Of a stretch of 64,000 nt of DNA, positions 27,590 through 35,690 are shown one piece after another. Source of the stretch: Pseudomonas lini (GTDB lineage Bacteria; Pseudomonadota; Gammaproteobacteria; Pseudomonadales; Pseudomonadaceae); NCBI RefSeq assembly GCF_964063345.1, contig NZ_OZ061318.1, forward strand, positions 496,001-560,000. Reading direction: 5' to 3'. Both the position numbers and the translations under genes were made by a program. The notes beneath the pieces are model-generated. The model was given only the letters and a program-made list of their open reading frames with translations. It was not told the origin of the DNA and searched no databases. Numbering within the stretch: the first letter of the stretch is position 1; each line of letters starts with the position of its first letter.

Positions 27590-28711
27590 ATGGATCCGAT
27601 CATCGCTGCGACTCACGCCGATCCCTACCCTTACTACGCGCAACTGCGTGCCGAGGGTGGCCTGGTTTTTCATCAAGGACTGAAACTGTGGGTGGCCAGC
27701 AGCGCCCGAGCCGTTGCTGCCGTGCTGGCGCATCCGGATTGTCATGTGCGGCCGTCCCATGAGCCGGTGCCCAAGGCCATTGCTCAAGGCATCGCCGGCA
27801 AGGTGTTTGGTCAGTTGATGCGGATGAACGAGGGCGAACGGCAGCATTGCCCGAGGTCGGCGATTGAGCCAGGGCTTGCGCTGATTGACGTGAACGAAGT
27901 CAATGCGTTGGTCGGCGCTCGGTTGATTACCCCGGGCGCCGACGGGTTGTACACGGCGATGTTTCGCGGGCCAGTCTGTGTGGTAGCGGCGTTGCTGGGG
28001 TTTTCTCCGGCGCAGGGTCGGGCCATCAGCGAGCTCACCGCCGACTTCGTCGCCTGCCTGTCGCCTCTCAGCGATCAGGCGCAACTGGACACCGCCCATG
28101 TCGCGGCGGAACAGCTGAGGGGTTATGTCATCGAGCTTCTGGACGACCCGAGCAACCGAAGCGCCCTGCTCGCCGGTATCCGGCAGCGTTTCACTGCAAC
28201 ATCGACCGATTCTGAAACCTTGATCGCCAACCTGATCGGCCTGTTCTCCCAGACCTATGAAGCCACCGCCGGGCTGATCGGCAATGCGCTATTGGCGTTG
28301 ATCCGAAACCCACAGTTGGATTCGGCTCAAGTTGATGACTTGATCGCTGAAGTCCAGCGCTTAGACCCGTCGGTGCAAAACACCCGCCGCTTCGTCGTCG
28401 TGCCGTGTGAAATCGACGGCGTGAGCCTGAACCCCGGCGACGTCATCCTGGTGCTGCTGGCCTCGGCCAATCGCGATCCGCAGCTTAATGATGATCCCGA
28501 CACGTTTCAGCTCGACCGCCCGAACCGTCGCAGTTTTACTTTCGGCGCGGGGCGTCATCAATGTCCAGGGCAGGTGCTGGCCATGAGCATTGCCAGCGCG
28601 ACGCTGACTGAGATCCTGACGATGAAACCTGCTTTGGGCTGTTTGACCTGGCACTACCGCCCTTCCCTGAATGGGCGCATTCCTTTGTTCACCGACCTGC
28701 CGAATACCTGA
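27590..28711 (+). CDS. cytochrome P450
   Basis: 373 residues, slightly short for a bacterial P450. Haem loop FTFGAGRHQCPGQVLAM with the cysteine thiolate; the K-helix ExxR is EVQRLDP; and SANRDPQLNDDPDTFQLDRP precedes the haem loop. The I-helix reads LFSQTYEATAGLIGN instead of the usual AGxET pattern, so the oxygen-activation residues may differ. It is soluble and needs a ferredoxin and reductase, neither of which is adjacent. Substrate unknown. It is divergent from an ArsR-type regulator and probably controlled by it. Confidence 0.88.
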   Translation: MDPIIAATHADPYPYYAQLRAEGGLVFHQGLKLWVASSARAVAAVLAHPDCHVRPSHEPVPKAIAQGIAGKVFGQLMRMNEGERQHCPRSAIEPGLALIDVNEVNALVGARLITPGADGLYTAMFRGPVCVVAALLGFSPAQGRAISELTADFVACLSPLSDQAQLDTAHVAAEQLRGYVIELLDDPSNRSALLAGIRQRFTATSTDSETLIANLIGLFSQTYEATAGLIGNALLALIRNPQLDSAQVDDLIAEVQRLDPSVQNTRRFVVVPCEIDGVSLNPGDVILVLLASANRDPQLNDDPDTFQLDRPNRRSFTFGAGRHQCPGQVLAMSIASATLTEILTMKPALGCLTWHYRPSLNGRIPLFTDLPNT

Positions 28712-28802
28712 CAGACCGCGTCATCGTTCTTCGCGAGCAAGCCCGCTCCCACAGGGGATTTGTGTCGATCCCAAACATTTGACCGCGAGCCGAACACTGA
28801 AC

Positions 28803-28935
28803 TGTGACGAGGGAGCTTGCTCCCGCTCAGGTGCGCAGCAGTCGTAAAACTGGCGCATGCAGTCATGCATGAAGAACCCCGATGACCGGATTTACGGTCG
28901 CTGCGCACCCGAGCGGGGGCAAGCCCCTCGCCACG
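28803..28935. repeat. REP-type inverted pair, diverged (GTGGCGAGGGAGCTTGC family), with a REP half-site before it
   Basis: TGTGACGAGGGAGCTTGCTC faces GCGGGGGCAAGCCCCTCGCCAC, arms partly diverged. A single REP half-site (TTCGCGAGCAAGCCCGCTCCC) stands at about 28730-28750. Together they fill the gap after the P450 gene; no gene is seen between 28712 and 29104. Confidence 0.8.
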
Positions 28936-28943
28936 GATAACGA

Positions 28944-28984
28944 AAAACCCGCCATTTCTATTTACATAGATAGCGGGTTTCTTC
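28944..28984. terminator. terminator-like hairpin in front of the bacteriocin gene
   Basis: AAACCCGC / GCGGGTTT stem (28946-28953 and 28974-28981) with a T-rich tail. It looks like the hairpin after the immunity gene at 30715-30757 (both AAAAACCC then CCATTTCT), so the cassette is bracketed by related hairpins. Confidence 0.6.
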
Positions 28985-29104
28985 CGTTTATAGCGACAAG
29001 CCTAATTTGTAACGATGGCCAGAGTTTCAGACCAGTCCTACATCTATCAAATGCCCTTTGATATAGCGTCCGCATCGTTTTCAAAAGATGAAACAAGGAC
29101 GCTC

Positions 29105-30343
29105 ATGGCTCGCAAAACAGATATACCTCGGATTCAAAACCCACCATCGGGCGACGGGCACCACATCACCAGCCGCTACATGACCGCCACCGAACTGGCA
29201 GAGCGCGACGCCAGACAAAAATCCTATGACGACATGTTGGCCCGACAGCAGGCCTATGAAGACCGTTTTGTCAGGCTGCCTCAACAGCTGGGTCAATCCA
29301 GCTCAATGGGTTGCGTGTTCGCCAAAAGCTGCAACCTCCCCGACGGAGTAATCAACCACGACAACCCAGCCGGGTTTATCCCGATCGAGAAATTGGCCGA
29401 CTACGGAAAGTTCTCGCTTTTAGGTGGCCGTGAAAGGGATGAAGCAGGAAACATACCTCTCAAAAAAATCAGTGGTAGCGCATTACCTCACTCATTCGGA
29501 ACACTGATTTTAGGTGGCGCAGGAGCTGCTGGCTCCGGGGCGGCTGCAAGCGGTGCGGGGGTAGTGACGACTGGTGTTGTTGCTGGCGCTTTGGCGGGAA
29601 TCGTTGCGTTGCTCTGGCCATCGACGCTCGGGGACAGTTCCCTGTATTCGGAAGAACAGCTCAAATCACTCAAAGAAGGTCGCACCCGAGTTCGCCTGCA
29701 TATTGAACAACAGGCCAATGGCACCTTGAAGGCATACGGATACAACACTCAAAAGCGCAGCGACTGGGAAATGATTCCTGTCGTGCAGTTCGTAGCTCAA
29801 GGCTCTCAGCAAGTGGCTGACTTTGGTAACGGGGTAACGCTGATATGGACACCAGCCGTAGATCCGTTGAGCACTTCGGGAATCCCGCCGCTAGAAGGAG
29901 CTCCACAAGCTCCGCAAATCTGGATTTATCCGCCTACACCAGCGGCTGACAACATCATTGTTAACCCCATCTACCCGCCTGAGTACAAGGACTTCATCCT
30001 TGTTTTTCCGGCTGATTCCGGCATCAAGCCTCTTTACATTGTCTTTTCCCTGCGATTCGTTGCTGCCAGGTACCATGGAAAGACGGATACACCAGTTAAA
30101 AGTAAGGGTCCCGAGAATGGCCAGGAAGCTTTGGGTAATTCGGTACAGGTAAAACCTACATCGGAACGCAGGATTGGTATTGATCCCAAAACCAACGAGT
30201 TTGTCGTCTTTGATCATACGGGAGGGGACGACTACCACGGACATGTCAGAGCATGGAATAAACTCCATCAAGATATGAAAAATGTATTGATCAAGGCAAA
30301 AAAAGCCGACACCAAGGGAAACATCCTGGGAGCTAAACAGTGA
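29105..30343 (+). CDS. S-type pyocin-like bacteriocin with a candidate nuclease C-terminal domain
   Basis: 412 residues from ATG at 29105, with RBS AAGGA 6 bases upstream; an in-frame ATG at 29015 has no RBS. The N-terminus (MARKTDIPRIQNPPSGDGHH, TATELAERDARQKSYDDMLA) is typical of short Pseudomonas S-type bacteriocins. A glycine/alanine-rich hydrophobic hairpin lies around residues 135-175, and the pyocin S translocation domain around 190-325 (TRVRLHIEQQANGTLKAYGY, NPIYPPEYKDFILVFPADSG). The last 85 residues (from about GPENGQEALGNSV) include RRIGIDPKTNEFVVFDHT and YHGHVRAWNKLHQDM. This is unlike the common HNH DNase tail and may be an RNase-like domain, not assigned here. It overlaps the immunity gene by 4 bases. 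Confidence 0.82.
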   Translation: MARKTDIPRIQNPPSGDGHHITSRYMTATELAERDARQKSYDDMLARQQAYEDRFVRLPQQLGQSSSMGCVFAKSCNLPDGVINHDNPAGFIPIEKLADYGKFSLLGGRERDEAGNIPLKKISGSALPHSFGTLILGGAGAAGSGAAASGAGVVTTGVVAGALAGIVALLWPSTLGDSSLYSEEQLKSLKEGRTRVRLHIEQQANGTLKAYGYNTQKRSDWEMIPVVQFVAQGSQQVADFGNGVTLIWTPAVDPLSTSGIPPLEGAPQAPQIWIYPPTPAADNIIVNPIYPPEYKDFILVFPADSGIKPLYIVFSLRFVAARYHGKTDTPVKSKGPENGQEALGNSVQVKPTSERRIGIDPKTNEFVVFDHTGGDDYHGHVRAWNKLHQDMKNVLIKAKKADTKGNILGAKQ

Positions 30344-30675
30344 GTCTTATCTACCACGATCCGTCGATTAGCCATGACGAAGCAATCAGTCTCTTTGATA
30401 GCGGCTTAGAAAGGAACATTGTCACCGCGCTGATTTCCATCGGATTAAATGAGCAAGACAGTGCCTGGGCTCAGACCATTTGCCTGAAACATCTCGAGAG
30501 TGGTACTCAGTCGGTGGCTGCGGCAGCAATCACCGCACTCGGCCATGTAGCCCGCAGATTCGGTGAGCTTGAAATGCAAGCCGTGATGCCCGCCCTTGAT
30601 TCCGTAAAAGGAAAATTCCCAGCACTTGAAGCCACAGTTGCTGACACGCTCGACGATATTGAAATGTTCACCTGA
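30340..30675 (+). CDS. candidate immunity protein for the bacteriocin
   Basis: 111 residues from GTG at 30340, overlapping the bacteriocin stop (GTGA), with GGGAG about 8 bases upstream. The protein is acidic and mainly helical: GLERNIVTALISIGLNEQDS, ICLKHLESGTQSVAAAAITA and LGHVARRFGELEMQAVMPAL look like two HEAT-type helical repeats. Position, coupling and acidity are those of a pyocin immunity gene. No named immunity family was recognised. Confidence 0.75.
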   Translation: MSLIYHDPSISHDEAISLFDSGLERNIVTALISIGLNEQDSAWAQTICLKHLESGTQSVAAAAITALGHVARRFGELEMQAVMPALDSVKGKFPALEATVADTLDDIEMFT

Positions 30676-30714
30676 CTCGCTAAATCAAAACCAGAAATCA
30701 CCCTCCCAACACAT

Positions 30715-30757
30715 AAAAACCCCACCATTTCTTCTAACAGAGATGGTGGGGTTCGCC
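30715..30757 (+). terminator. terminator after the immunity gene
   Basis: Perfect 11-bp stem AACCCCACCAT / ATGGTGGGGTT (30718-30728 and 30743-30753), 14-base loop. The poly-T is weak on this strand; on the other strand the stem is followed by TTTTTATG, so it may also end the convergent FKBP transcript. Confidence 0.75.
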
Positions 30758-30779
30758 ATTTCAGCCCACACCCAACAAA

Positions 30780-31127
30780 TCAATCATCCCGCGTCAGCAC
30801 TTCCAGCAATTCAATCTCGAAAATCAGATTCGAATTCGGTGTAATCGCGCCCATCGTCCTCTCGCCATAAGCCAGATGCGCCGGCACCAGCAGCTTGCGT
30901 TTACCGCCAACCTGCATGCCCATGATTCCCTGATCCCAACCTTTAATCACCCGCCCTGTGCCAATCACGCACTGAAAAGGTTTACCCCGGCGGTAGGAAG
31001 AATCGAATTCCGTGCCGTCCTCCAGCCAACCCCGATATTGAGTGGTGATCAGCGCGCCTTTGACAGCGGCATTGCCGGCGCCCACTTCAAGGTCGATTAC
31101 ATGCAATTCATCATTCATTACATTCAC
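30780..31127 (-). CDS. FKBP-type peptidyl-prolyl isomerase
   Basis: 115 residues covering one FKBP domain with no signal peptide, so cytoplasmic. Signature pieces: TQYRGWLEDGTEFDSSYRRG, GTGRVIKGWDQGIMGMQVGG, KRKLLVPAHLAYGERTMG, SNLIFEIELLEVL. These cover most residues of the FK506-binding active site. A second ATG 9 bases downstream is an equally possible start. Convergent with the bacteriocin operon. Confidence 0.88.
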   Translation of the reverse strand: MNVMNDELHVIDLEVGAGNAAVKGALITTQYRGWLEDGTEFDSSYRRGKPFQCVIGTGRVIKGWDQGIMGMQVGGKRKLLVPAHLAYGERTMGAITPNSNLIFEIELLEVLTRDD

Positions 31128-31279
31128 TCTAGTGTGCGCTTGCCCGAACAGGCGTCATGGGCGCCGTTTTCCCAGAAATGTGGGCTTTTGGCAACCTTTC
31201 GGTCTGTCTCCGGCAGTGTCCATGAACAAAATCGGTTGGGCGAGCAGACGTTTAGCCATAACCAGGTCGAATGACACGC

Positions 31280-31744
31280 TCAGTCGTTGCTTTGACCGAA
31301 AGGAATGCCGTTGAAGGTATAAGTGCAGCAATGGCAGTCAGGCGTCATTTGCTCGGCCGTCAGCTCAGGATTGACGATCCGCAGACGCCTCTGATCATCG
31401 ACATACAAGCCACTGAAATAGCTCGACTCCCCCAGTCGCACCTGTTCCTGCCTTTCGCTTTCATGAAGGGCAACCATCCAGAACACAGGTTCTGCTCGAT
31501 CGAGGCGAGCCACCGCTTCGCTGAAAACCTCATCCCACGGTCCTCCAACGCGGGACAGCAGGAATCGGAACAACGGTGTGTAATCCAGGCCGTGGCGGCG
31601 GGTTCCATGCATCGAACCGCGTGACGACTCATTGTGGATTTCGGCTTTGGTATGGCGCTGATGCCGGTACTCACCCGAGTAATCATTCAGCCGAACACCC
31701 CTGGTACGAGTGTTGATCTTGCGGTAGAGGGGTTTCTTTTCCAA
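31280..31744 (-). CDS. conserved-looking hypothetical protein with a CHCC motif
   Basis: 154 residues, strongly basic in the first 50 (MEKKPLYRKINTRTRGVRLN). Then HGTRRHGLDYTPLFRFLLSR, WDEVFSEAVARLDRAEPVFW, and a C-terminal MTPDCHCCTYTFNGIPFG. The clustered cysteines and histidine could bind a metal. No family name could be given. It stands alone between the FKBP gene and the Kef antiporter. Codon choice looks like its neighbours. Nothing ties it to the bacteriocin except proximity. Confidence 0.65.
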   Translation of the reverse strand: MEKKPLYRKINTRTRGVRLNDYSGEYRHQRHTKAEIHNESSRGSMHGTRRHGLDYTPLFRFLLSRVGGPWDEVFSEAVARLDRAEPVFWMVALHESERQEQVRLGESSYFSGLYVDDQRRLRIVNPELTAEQMTPDCHCCTYTFNGIPFGQSND

Positions 31745-31967
31745 CGAGTAGCTCCTGACATCCAGTCAATCAAACACCCTATGCGTTTTACTCGAACGGT
31801 GGACAATATCAATCAGCCCGCCGCGGCCAATTGTTTCAGACGGCGTGAAGTAGCGTCAGCGCGATAGCGGTGTATCAGCCAACAACGTTGTACCTTCATG
31901 GCTGACGTGTCTCATCCCAGCCTTTATCCTATGCCCCCCCGTCGTACCGAGTCCCTGGAGTTTCCCC

Positions 31968-33776
31968 ATGCCCCACGAAGGCAACCTGTTGCAAGCCGCT
32001 GTCGTATTTTTATTCGCGGCGGTGCTCACCGTGCCCTTGGCCAAGCGCCTGCAATTGGGGGCGGTGCTCGGCTATCTGTTTGCCGGGGTGATCATCGGGC
32101 CGTCGGTGCTGGGCTTGATCGGTAACCCGCAAAGCGTCAGCCACATCTCCGAACTCGGGGTGGTGTTGCTGCTCTTCATCATTGGCCTTGAGCTGTCGCC
32201 GCGACGTTTGTGGGTGATGCGCAAATCGGTGTTCGGCGTGGGCCTGGCGCAGGTGCTGCTGACCGGGTCGGTGATTGGTGTGCTGGCACTGTTCGTGTTC
32301 GGCCAATCCCTGAACAGCGCCATCGTATTGGGCCTGGGCCTGGCATTGTCGTCCACCGCATTTGGTTTGCAAAGCCTGGCCGAGCGCAAGGAGCTGACCA
32401 GCCCTCATGGTCGGTTGGCATTTGCGATTTTGCTGTTTCAGGACATCGCCGCGATCCCCTTGATCGCCATGGTGCCGCTGCTGGCCGGCGGCGATCACAC
32501 CACCAGCGCCGCCGAAGATTTGAACCATGGCTTGCGGGTGCTGGGCAGTATTGCAGTGGTGGTGATTGGCGGGCGTTATCTGTTGCGCCCGGTGTTTCGC
32601 GTGGTGGCCAAGACTGGCTTGCCGGAGGTGTCCACGGCGACCGCATTGCTGGTGGTGATCGGTACAGCGTGGTTGATGGACCTGGTCGGCGTGTCCATGG
32701 CACTCGGCGCATTCCTTGCCGGTTTGCTGTTGGCGGATTCCGAATACCGCCACGAACTGGAAGCGCAGATCGAGCCGTTCAAGGGCCTGTTGCTGGGGTT
32801 GTTTTTCATCAGTGTCGGCATGGGCGCCAATCTGAGTTTGTTGCTCAGTGCGCCGGTCGTGGTGCTGGGGCTGACCGTGCTGCTGATCGCGATCAAGCTG
32901 CCGTTGCTGTTTGTGGTCGGCCGACTGGCTGGAGGCCTGGGCAAGGTCAATGCGATTCGTTTGGGCATCGTGCTGGCAGCCGGTGGTGAGTTTGCCTTTG
33001 TGGTGTTCAAGATCGGCCGGGATCAGGGTTTGTTCGAGCCGCGTCTGTACGACTTGCTGGTGCTGACCATCACCCTGTCGATGGCGCTGACACCGCTGTT
33101 GCTGCTGGCCTGCGCACGACTGGTCAAGCCGAAAGTTCAACCGGTGGAAGTGCCGCAGAAGTTCCGCGAAATCGACACCGACACACCGCGCGTGGTGATC
33201 GCCGGCATGGGCCGTATGGGGCAGATCGTGGCGCGGATTCTGCGGGCGCAGAACATCAAGTTCGTCGCCCTCGACACGTCGGTGGAAACCATCGAACTGT
33301 CCCGCAGTTTCGGCGGCGTGCCAGTGTTCTACGGCGACCCGATGCGCCCGGAAATCCTCAGCGCGGCCAAGGTCGAGCAAGCGGAGTTTTTCGTGATTGC
33401 CACCGATGATCCAGACACCAACATCAAGACCGCCGAGGTGGTGCACAAGCTCTATCCGCACATCAAAATCATTGCCCGCGCCCGTAACCGTCAGCACGTG
33501 CACCGGTTGGTGGATGTCGGGGCTCAGGCGGTGCGGGAAACCTATTATTCCAGCCTGGAAATGACCCGGCGGACTCTGGTTGGACTAGGGTTGACGCAGG
33601 CCCAGGCGGATGCGCGGATCAAGCGCTTTACCCATCACGATGAACAGGTGCTGGAGGCCCAGCATGCGGTGTATGACGATGCGGCCAAGGTGATGCAGAC
33701 CGCTCAGGAATCGCGGGCGGAATTGGCAAAACTGTTTGAGTCGGATCAGTTGGAGGAGGAAGCGGGTAAGGTTTGA
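31968..33776 (+). CDS. monovalent cation:proton antiporter-2 (KefB/KefC-like) with RCK domain
   Basis: 602 residues. About 12-13 membrane segments cover residues 1-385 (VLGYLFAGVIIGPSVLGLIG, LLFIIGLELSPRRLW, LAFAILLFQDIAAIPLIAMV). A cytosolic TrkA-N/RCK domain begins at PRVVIAGMGRMGQIVARIL, a Rossmann nucleotide site. The C-terminal tail is helical and charged. Related KefB/KefC proteins export potassium in exchange for protons when glutathione adducts bind. No KefF/KefG partner is adjacent. RBS CTGGAG precedes the ATG. Ion choice is not certain. Confidence 0.87.
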   Translation: MPHEGNLLQAAVVFLFAAVLTVPLAKRLQLGAVLGYLFAGVIIGPSVLGLIGNPQSVSHISELGVVLLLFIIGLELSPRRLWVMRKSVFGVGLAQVLLTGSVIGVLALFVFGQSLNSAIVLGLGLALSSTAFGLQSLAERKELTSPHGRLAFAILLFQDIAAIPLIAMVPLLAGGDHTTSAAEDLNHGLRVLGSIAVVVIGGRYLLRPVFRVVAKTGLPEVSTATALLVVIGTAWLMDLVGVSMALGAFLAGLLLADSEYRHELEAQIEPFKGLLLGLFFISVGMGANLSLLLSAPVVVLGLTVLLIAIKLPLLFVVGRLAGGLGKVNAIRLGIVLAAGGEFAFVVFKIGRDQGLFEPRLYDLLVLTITLSMALTPLLLLACARLVKPKVQPVEVPQKFREIDTDTPRVVIAGMGRMGQIVARILRAQNIKFVALDTSVETIELSRSFGGVPVFYGDPMRPEILSAAKVEQAEFFVIATDDPDTNIKTAEVVHKLYPHIKIIARARNRQHVHRLVDVGAQAVRETYYSSLEMTRRTLVGLGLTQAQADARIKRFTHHDEQVLEAQHAVYDDAAKVMQTAQESRAELAKLFESDQLEEEAGKV

Positions 33777-33780
33777 TCCA

Positions 33781-33892
33781 GATCGTTCCCACGCTCTGCG
33801 TGGGAACGCCGCCATGGACGCTCTTCGTCCGCTCCTGAAATGTGACGCAGAGCGTCACGGGATGCATTCCCACGCAGAGCGTGGGAACGATC
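33781..33892. repeat. long inverted repeat (GATCGTTCCCACGC family), second copy
   Basis: GATCGTTCCCACGCTCTGCG faces GCAGAGCGTGGGAACGATC, starting 5 bases after the antiporter stop and ending 19 bases before the next start. Inner portion TGTGACGC-GAGCGTCACGGG is shared with the copy at 17564-17675. Confidence 0.9.
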
Positions 33893-33911
33893 ACTTGGCA
33901 AGGAACCCACG

Positions 33912-35009
33912 ATGGCTGACCAAACCTCCCCCGCCCTGAAGGAAATCTTCAACGCCGAACGCCTCGCGCATATCGCCGCCGAAATGACCGCGGTCTATCC
34001 CGGCTTCGATGCCAAGGCCTTCCTGAAACTGGCCAAAACCGGCTTGGCGGAATTGTCAGTCATGCAACGCATGGCCCGCGTCAGCGAATGCCTGCACACG
34101 GTGTTGCCGCTGGATTATGAAGGATCCCTCGACGTCCTGCGCGCCCTCGCCCCGCGCCTCAACAGCCCCTTCGTCAGTATGTTTTTGCCGCATTACGTCG
34201 CAACCTACGGCGCTCACACGTTCGATCTGTCGATGGACACGCTCAAATATTTCACGGCCTTCGGCTCATCGGAATTCGCGATTCGGCACTTTCTGCGCAG
34301 CGATATCGAACGCTCGTTGGCGCTGATGCACGACTGGTCACTGGATGAAAACGAACACGTCCGGCGCCTGGCCAGCGAAGGCAGCCGACCGCGCCTGCCC
34401 TGGTCGTTCCGCCTGGAACAGGTCCAGGCCAACCCGACACTGGCGGCTGCGATTCTCGACAATCTCAAGGCCGACGACAGCCTGTACGTACGCAAATCCG
34501 TGGCCAACCACCTCAACGACATCACCAAGGATCATCCCGAATGGGTGCTGGATCTGATCGAGGGTTGGTCACTGGAAAACAAGCACACAGCGTGGATCGC
34601 CAGACACGCCCTGCGCAGCTTGATCAAACAGGGCAACCAGCGGGCGCTGGCGATCATTGGCGCGGGTGGCAAGCCTGAGGTTGAAATCGTTGAGGTGAAA
34701 GTCGAACCAGCGGTGATTCGTCTGGGGGAGAAAATCACCCTGTCCTTCACGGTGAAATCCACGGTCCCGGACAGTCAGCGACTGGTGATCGACTACGCGA
34801 TTGATTACGTCAAAGCCAACGGCAGCACGTCGGCGAAGGTGTTCAAACTCAAGACGATGACGCTGCCCGGCAAGGCTAGCGAATCCATTGCACGTAGCCA
34901 GCACATCAAGGAACTCACCACCCGAAAGCACTACCTTGGCCTGCACGCCGTGCACGTTCTGGTCAACGGCGAACGGCTGGCCAGCACGGCATTCGAAATC
35001 CTCGCCTGA
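33912..35009 (+). CDS. alkC: DNA alkylation repair glycosylase, AlkC family with Ig-like C-terminal domain
   Basis: 365 residues. HEAT-like helical repeats cover about 1-250 (LDYEGSLDVLRALAPRLNSP, YFTAFGSSEFAIRHFLRSDI, RRLASEGSRPRLPWSF, VRKSVANHLNDITKDHPEWV). A beta-rich Ig-like domain follows (VEPAVIRLGEKITLSFTVKS, HYLGLHAVHVLVNGERLAST). Glu121, Glu156 and Asp203 fall where the catalytic residues of the P. fluorescens AlkC are remembered to be. AlkC enzymes excise positively charged bases such as 3-methyladenine and 3-methylcytosine without base flipping. Single gene, bounded by inverted repeats on both sides. Confidence 0.85.
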   Translation: MADQTSPALKEIFNAERLAHIAAEMTAVYPGFDAKAFLKLAKTGLAELSVMQRMARVSECLHTVLPLDYEGSLDVLRALAPRLNSPFVSMFLPHYVATYGAHTFDLSMDTLKYFTAFGSSEFAIRHFLRSDIERSLALMHDWSLDENEHVRRLASEGSRPRLPWSFRLEQVQANPTLAAAILDNLKADDSLYVRKSVANHLNDITKDHPEWVLDLIEGWSLENKHTAWIARHALRSLIKQGNQRALAIIGAGGKPEVEIVEVKVEPAVIRLGEKITLSFTVKSTVPDSQRLVIDYAIDYVKANGSTSAKVFKLKTMTLPGKASESIARSQHIKELTTRKHYLGLHAVHVLVNGERLASTAFEILA

Positions 35010-35022
35010 AGTGAAATACGGT

Positions 35023-35119
35023 CCCCGTAGGAGCTGGCGAAGCCTGCGATCTTTTGGCGGTTTCAAGACCGCTGAAGATCAAGATCAAAAGATCGCAGCC
35101 TTCGGCAGCTCCTACGGGG
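35023..35119. repeat. inverted repeat (GTAGGAGCTGCCGAAGGC family)
   Basis: CCCCGTAGGAGCTGGCGAAG faces CTTCGGCAGCTCCTACGGGG with inner GCGATCTTTTG / CAAAAGATCGC. Same family as 35889-35964. Confidence 0.88.
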
Positions 35120-35130
35120 GATTTGCGCCT

Positions 35131-35490
35131 TTACTCAGGCGTATCAATGTTATCCAGAACCCGGTTCGCGGTGATCTCCGCCATCATGATGCTGTTCGAA
35201 ATACCCAACAGGGCGTGCCGCGACTCACCTTCTAGATGATCGACCAACTGATGGACCATCACATCGACCGAGGCCAGCGTCTCGACCAAAACAACCGCCA
35301 GAGTTTCGGTAGTCGCCTCTGGGGCCACGGTAAACAGCTTGCTGGGTTTACGCACGGTGGCTTTGATGTCGGCATTCGATGGAAAGTGAAAGTCGAGGGC
35401 GCGTTTGGCGGCCTCATTGAGTTCTTTTGAATCGGGTTCGTAGGGGGAAACCGGATCGGTGTCCGGCGGATTTGGCGTAACTTTGAACAT
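35131..35490 (-). CDS. small Pseudomonas-type protein (DUF6124/DUF3077-like)
   Basis: 119 residues. N-terminal MFKVTPNPPDTDPVSPYEPD, then AAKRALDFHF and a helical region TTETLAVVLVETLASVDVMV, HQLVDHLEGESRHALLGISN. Short proteins starting MFKVTPNPP are frequent and multi-copy in Pseudomonas and carry DUF numbers only; no function is known. The upstream 200 bases carry several inverted repeats (see 35491-35690), which suggests regulation at the RNA level or by a protein. Confidence 0.75.
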   Translation of the reverse strand: MFKVTPNPPDTDPVSPYEPDSKELNEAAKRALDFHFPSNADIKATVRKPSKLFTVAPEATTETLAVVLVETLASVDVMVHQLVDHLEGESRHALLGISNSIMMAEITANRVLDNIDTPE

Positions 35491-35690
35491 ATCTTAGATT
35501 CCTGATGTGGGCTCCCATCACTTCTCTACTAAAGAAGGGTGGCAGCTGTACGCAGGTTAGTAGACCGGGGAATCTAAGAAGCCGGCGCGCCCAAGGACGC
35601 CCTACGTACAGCTACCATCAAAATGCAGGCGCAAAGCCCGACTGATAGAAGCGTCGTACGTCTTAGATTTAACCACGGGCTACTAAACCC
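35491..35690 (-). promoter_or_regulatory. structured upstream region of the DUF6124-like gene
   Basis: Several inverted repeats are packed here: CTTAGATTCC (35493-35502) with GGAATCTAAG (35569-35578); TGATGTGGGCTCCCATCA (35503-35520) as a local hairpin; CTTC / GAAG (35521-35537); GGCAGCTGTACGCAGG (35541-35556) with CCTACGTACAGCTACC (35601-35616, 14 of 16 pairs). The pattern TCTTAGATT-N-CTACTAA occurs three times (35492-35532, 35557-35579 inverted, 35661-35687). It could be a structured 5' leader or a cluster of protein sites. The rest of the gap to 35888 has one AT-rich pair, ATTTAAAC / GTTTAAAT (35820-35827, 35844-35851), and no gene. Confidence 0.5.

Noticed and set aside
29015..29104. Upstream start of the bacteriocin
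   Set aside because: No RBS at 29015, whereas AAGGA precedes the ATG at 29105 and related bacteriocins begin with the same MARK-type sequence.
32010..33503. 497-codon minus-strand reading
   Set aside because: Antisense to the Kef-type antiporter; Gln/His-rich shadow of membrane codons.
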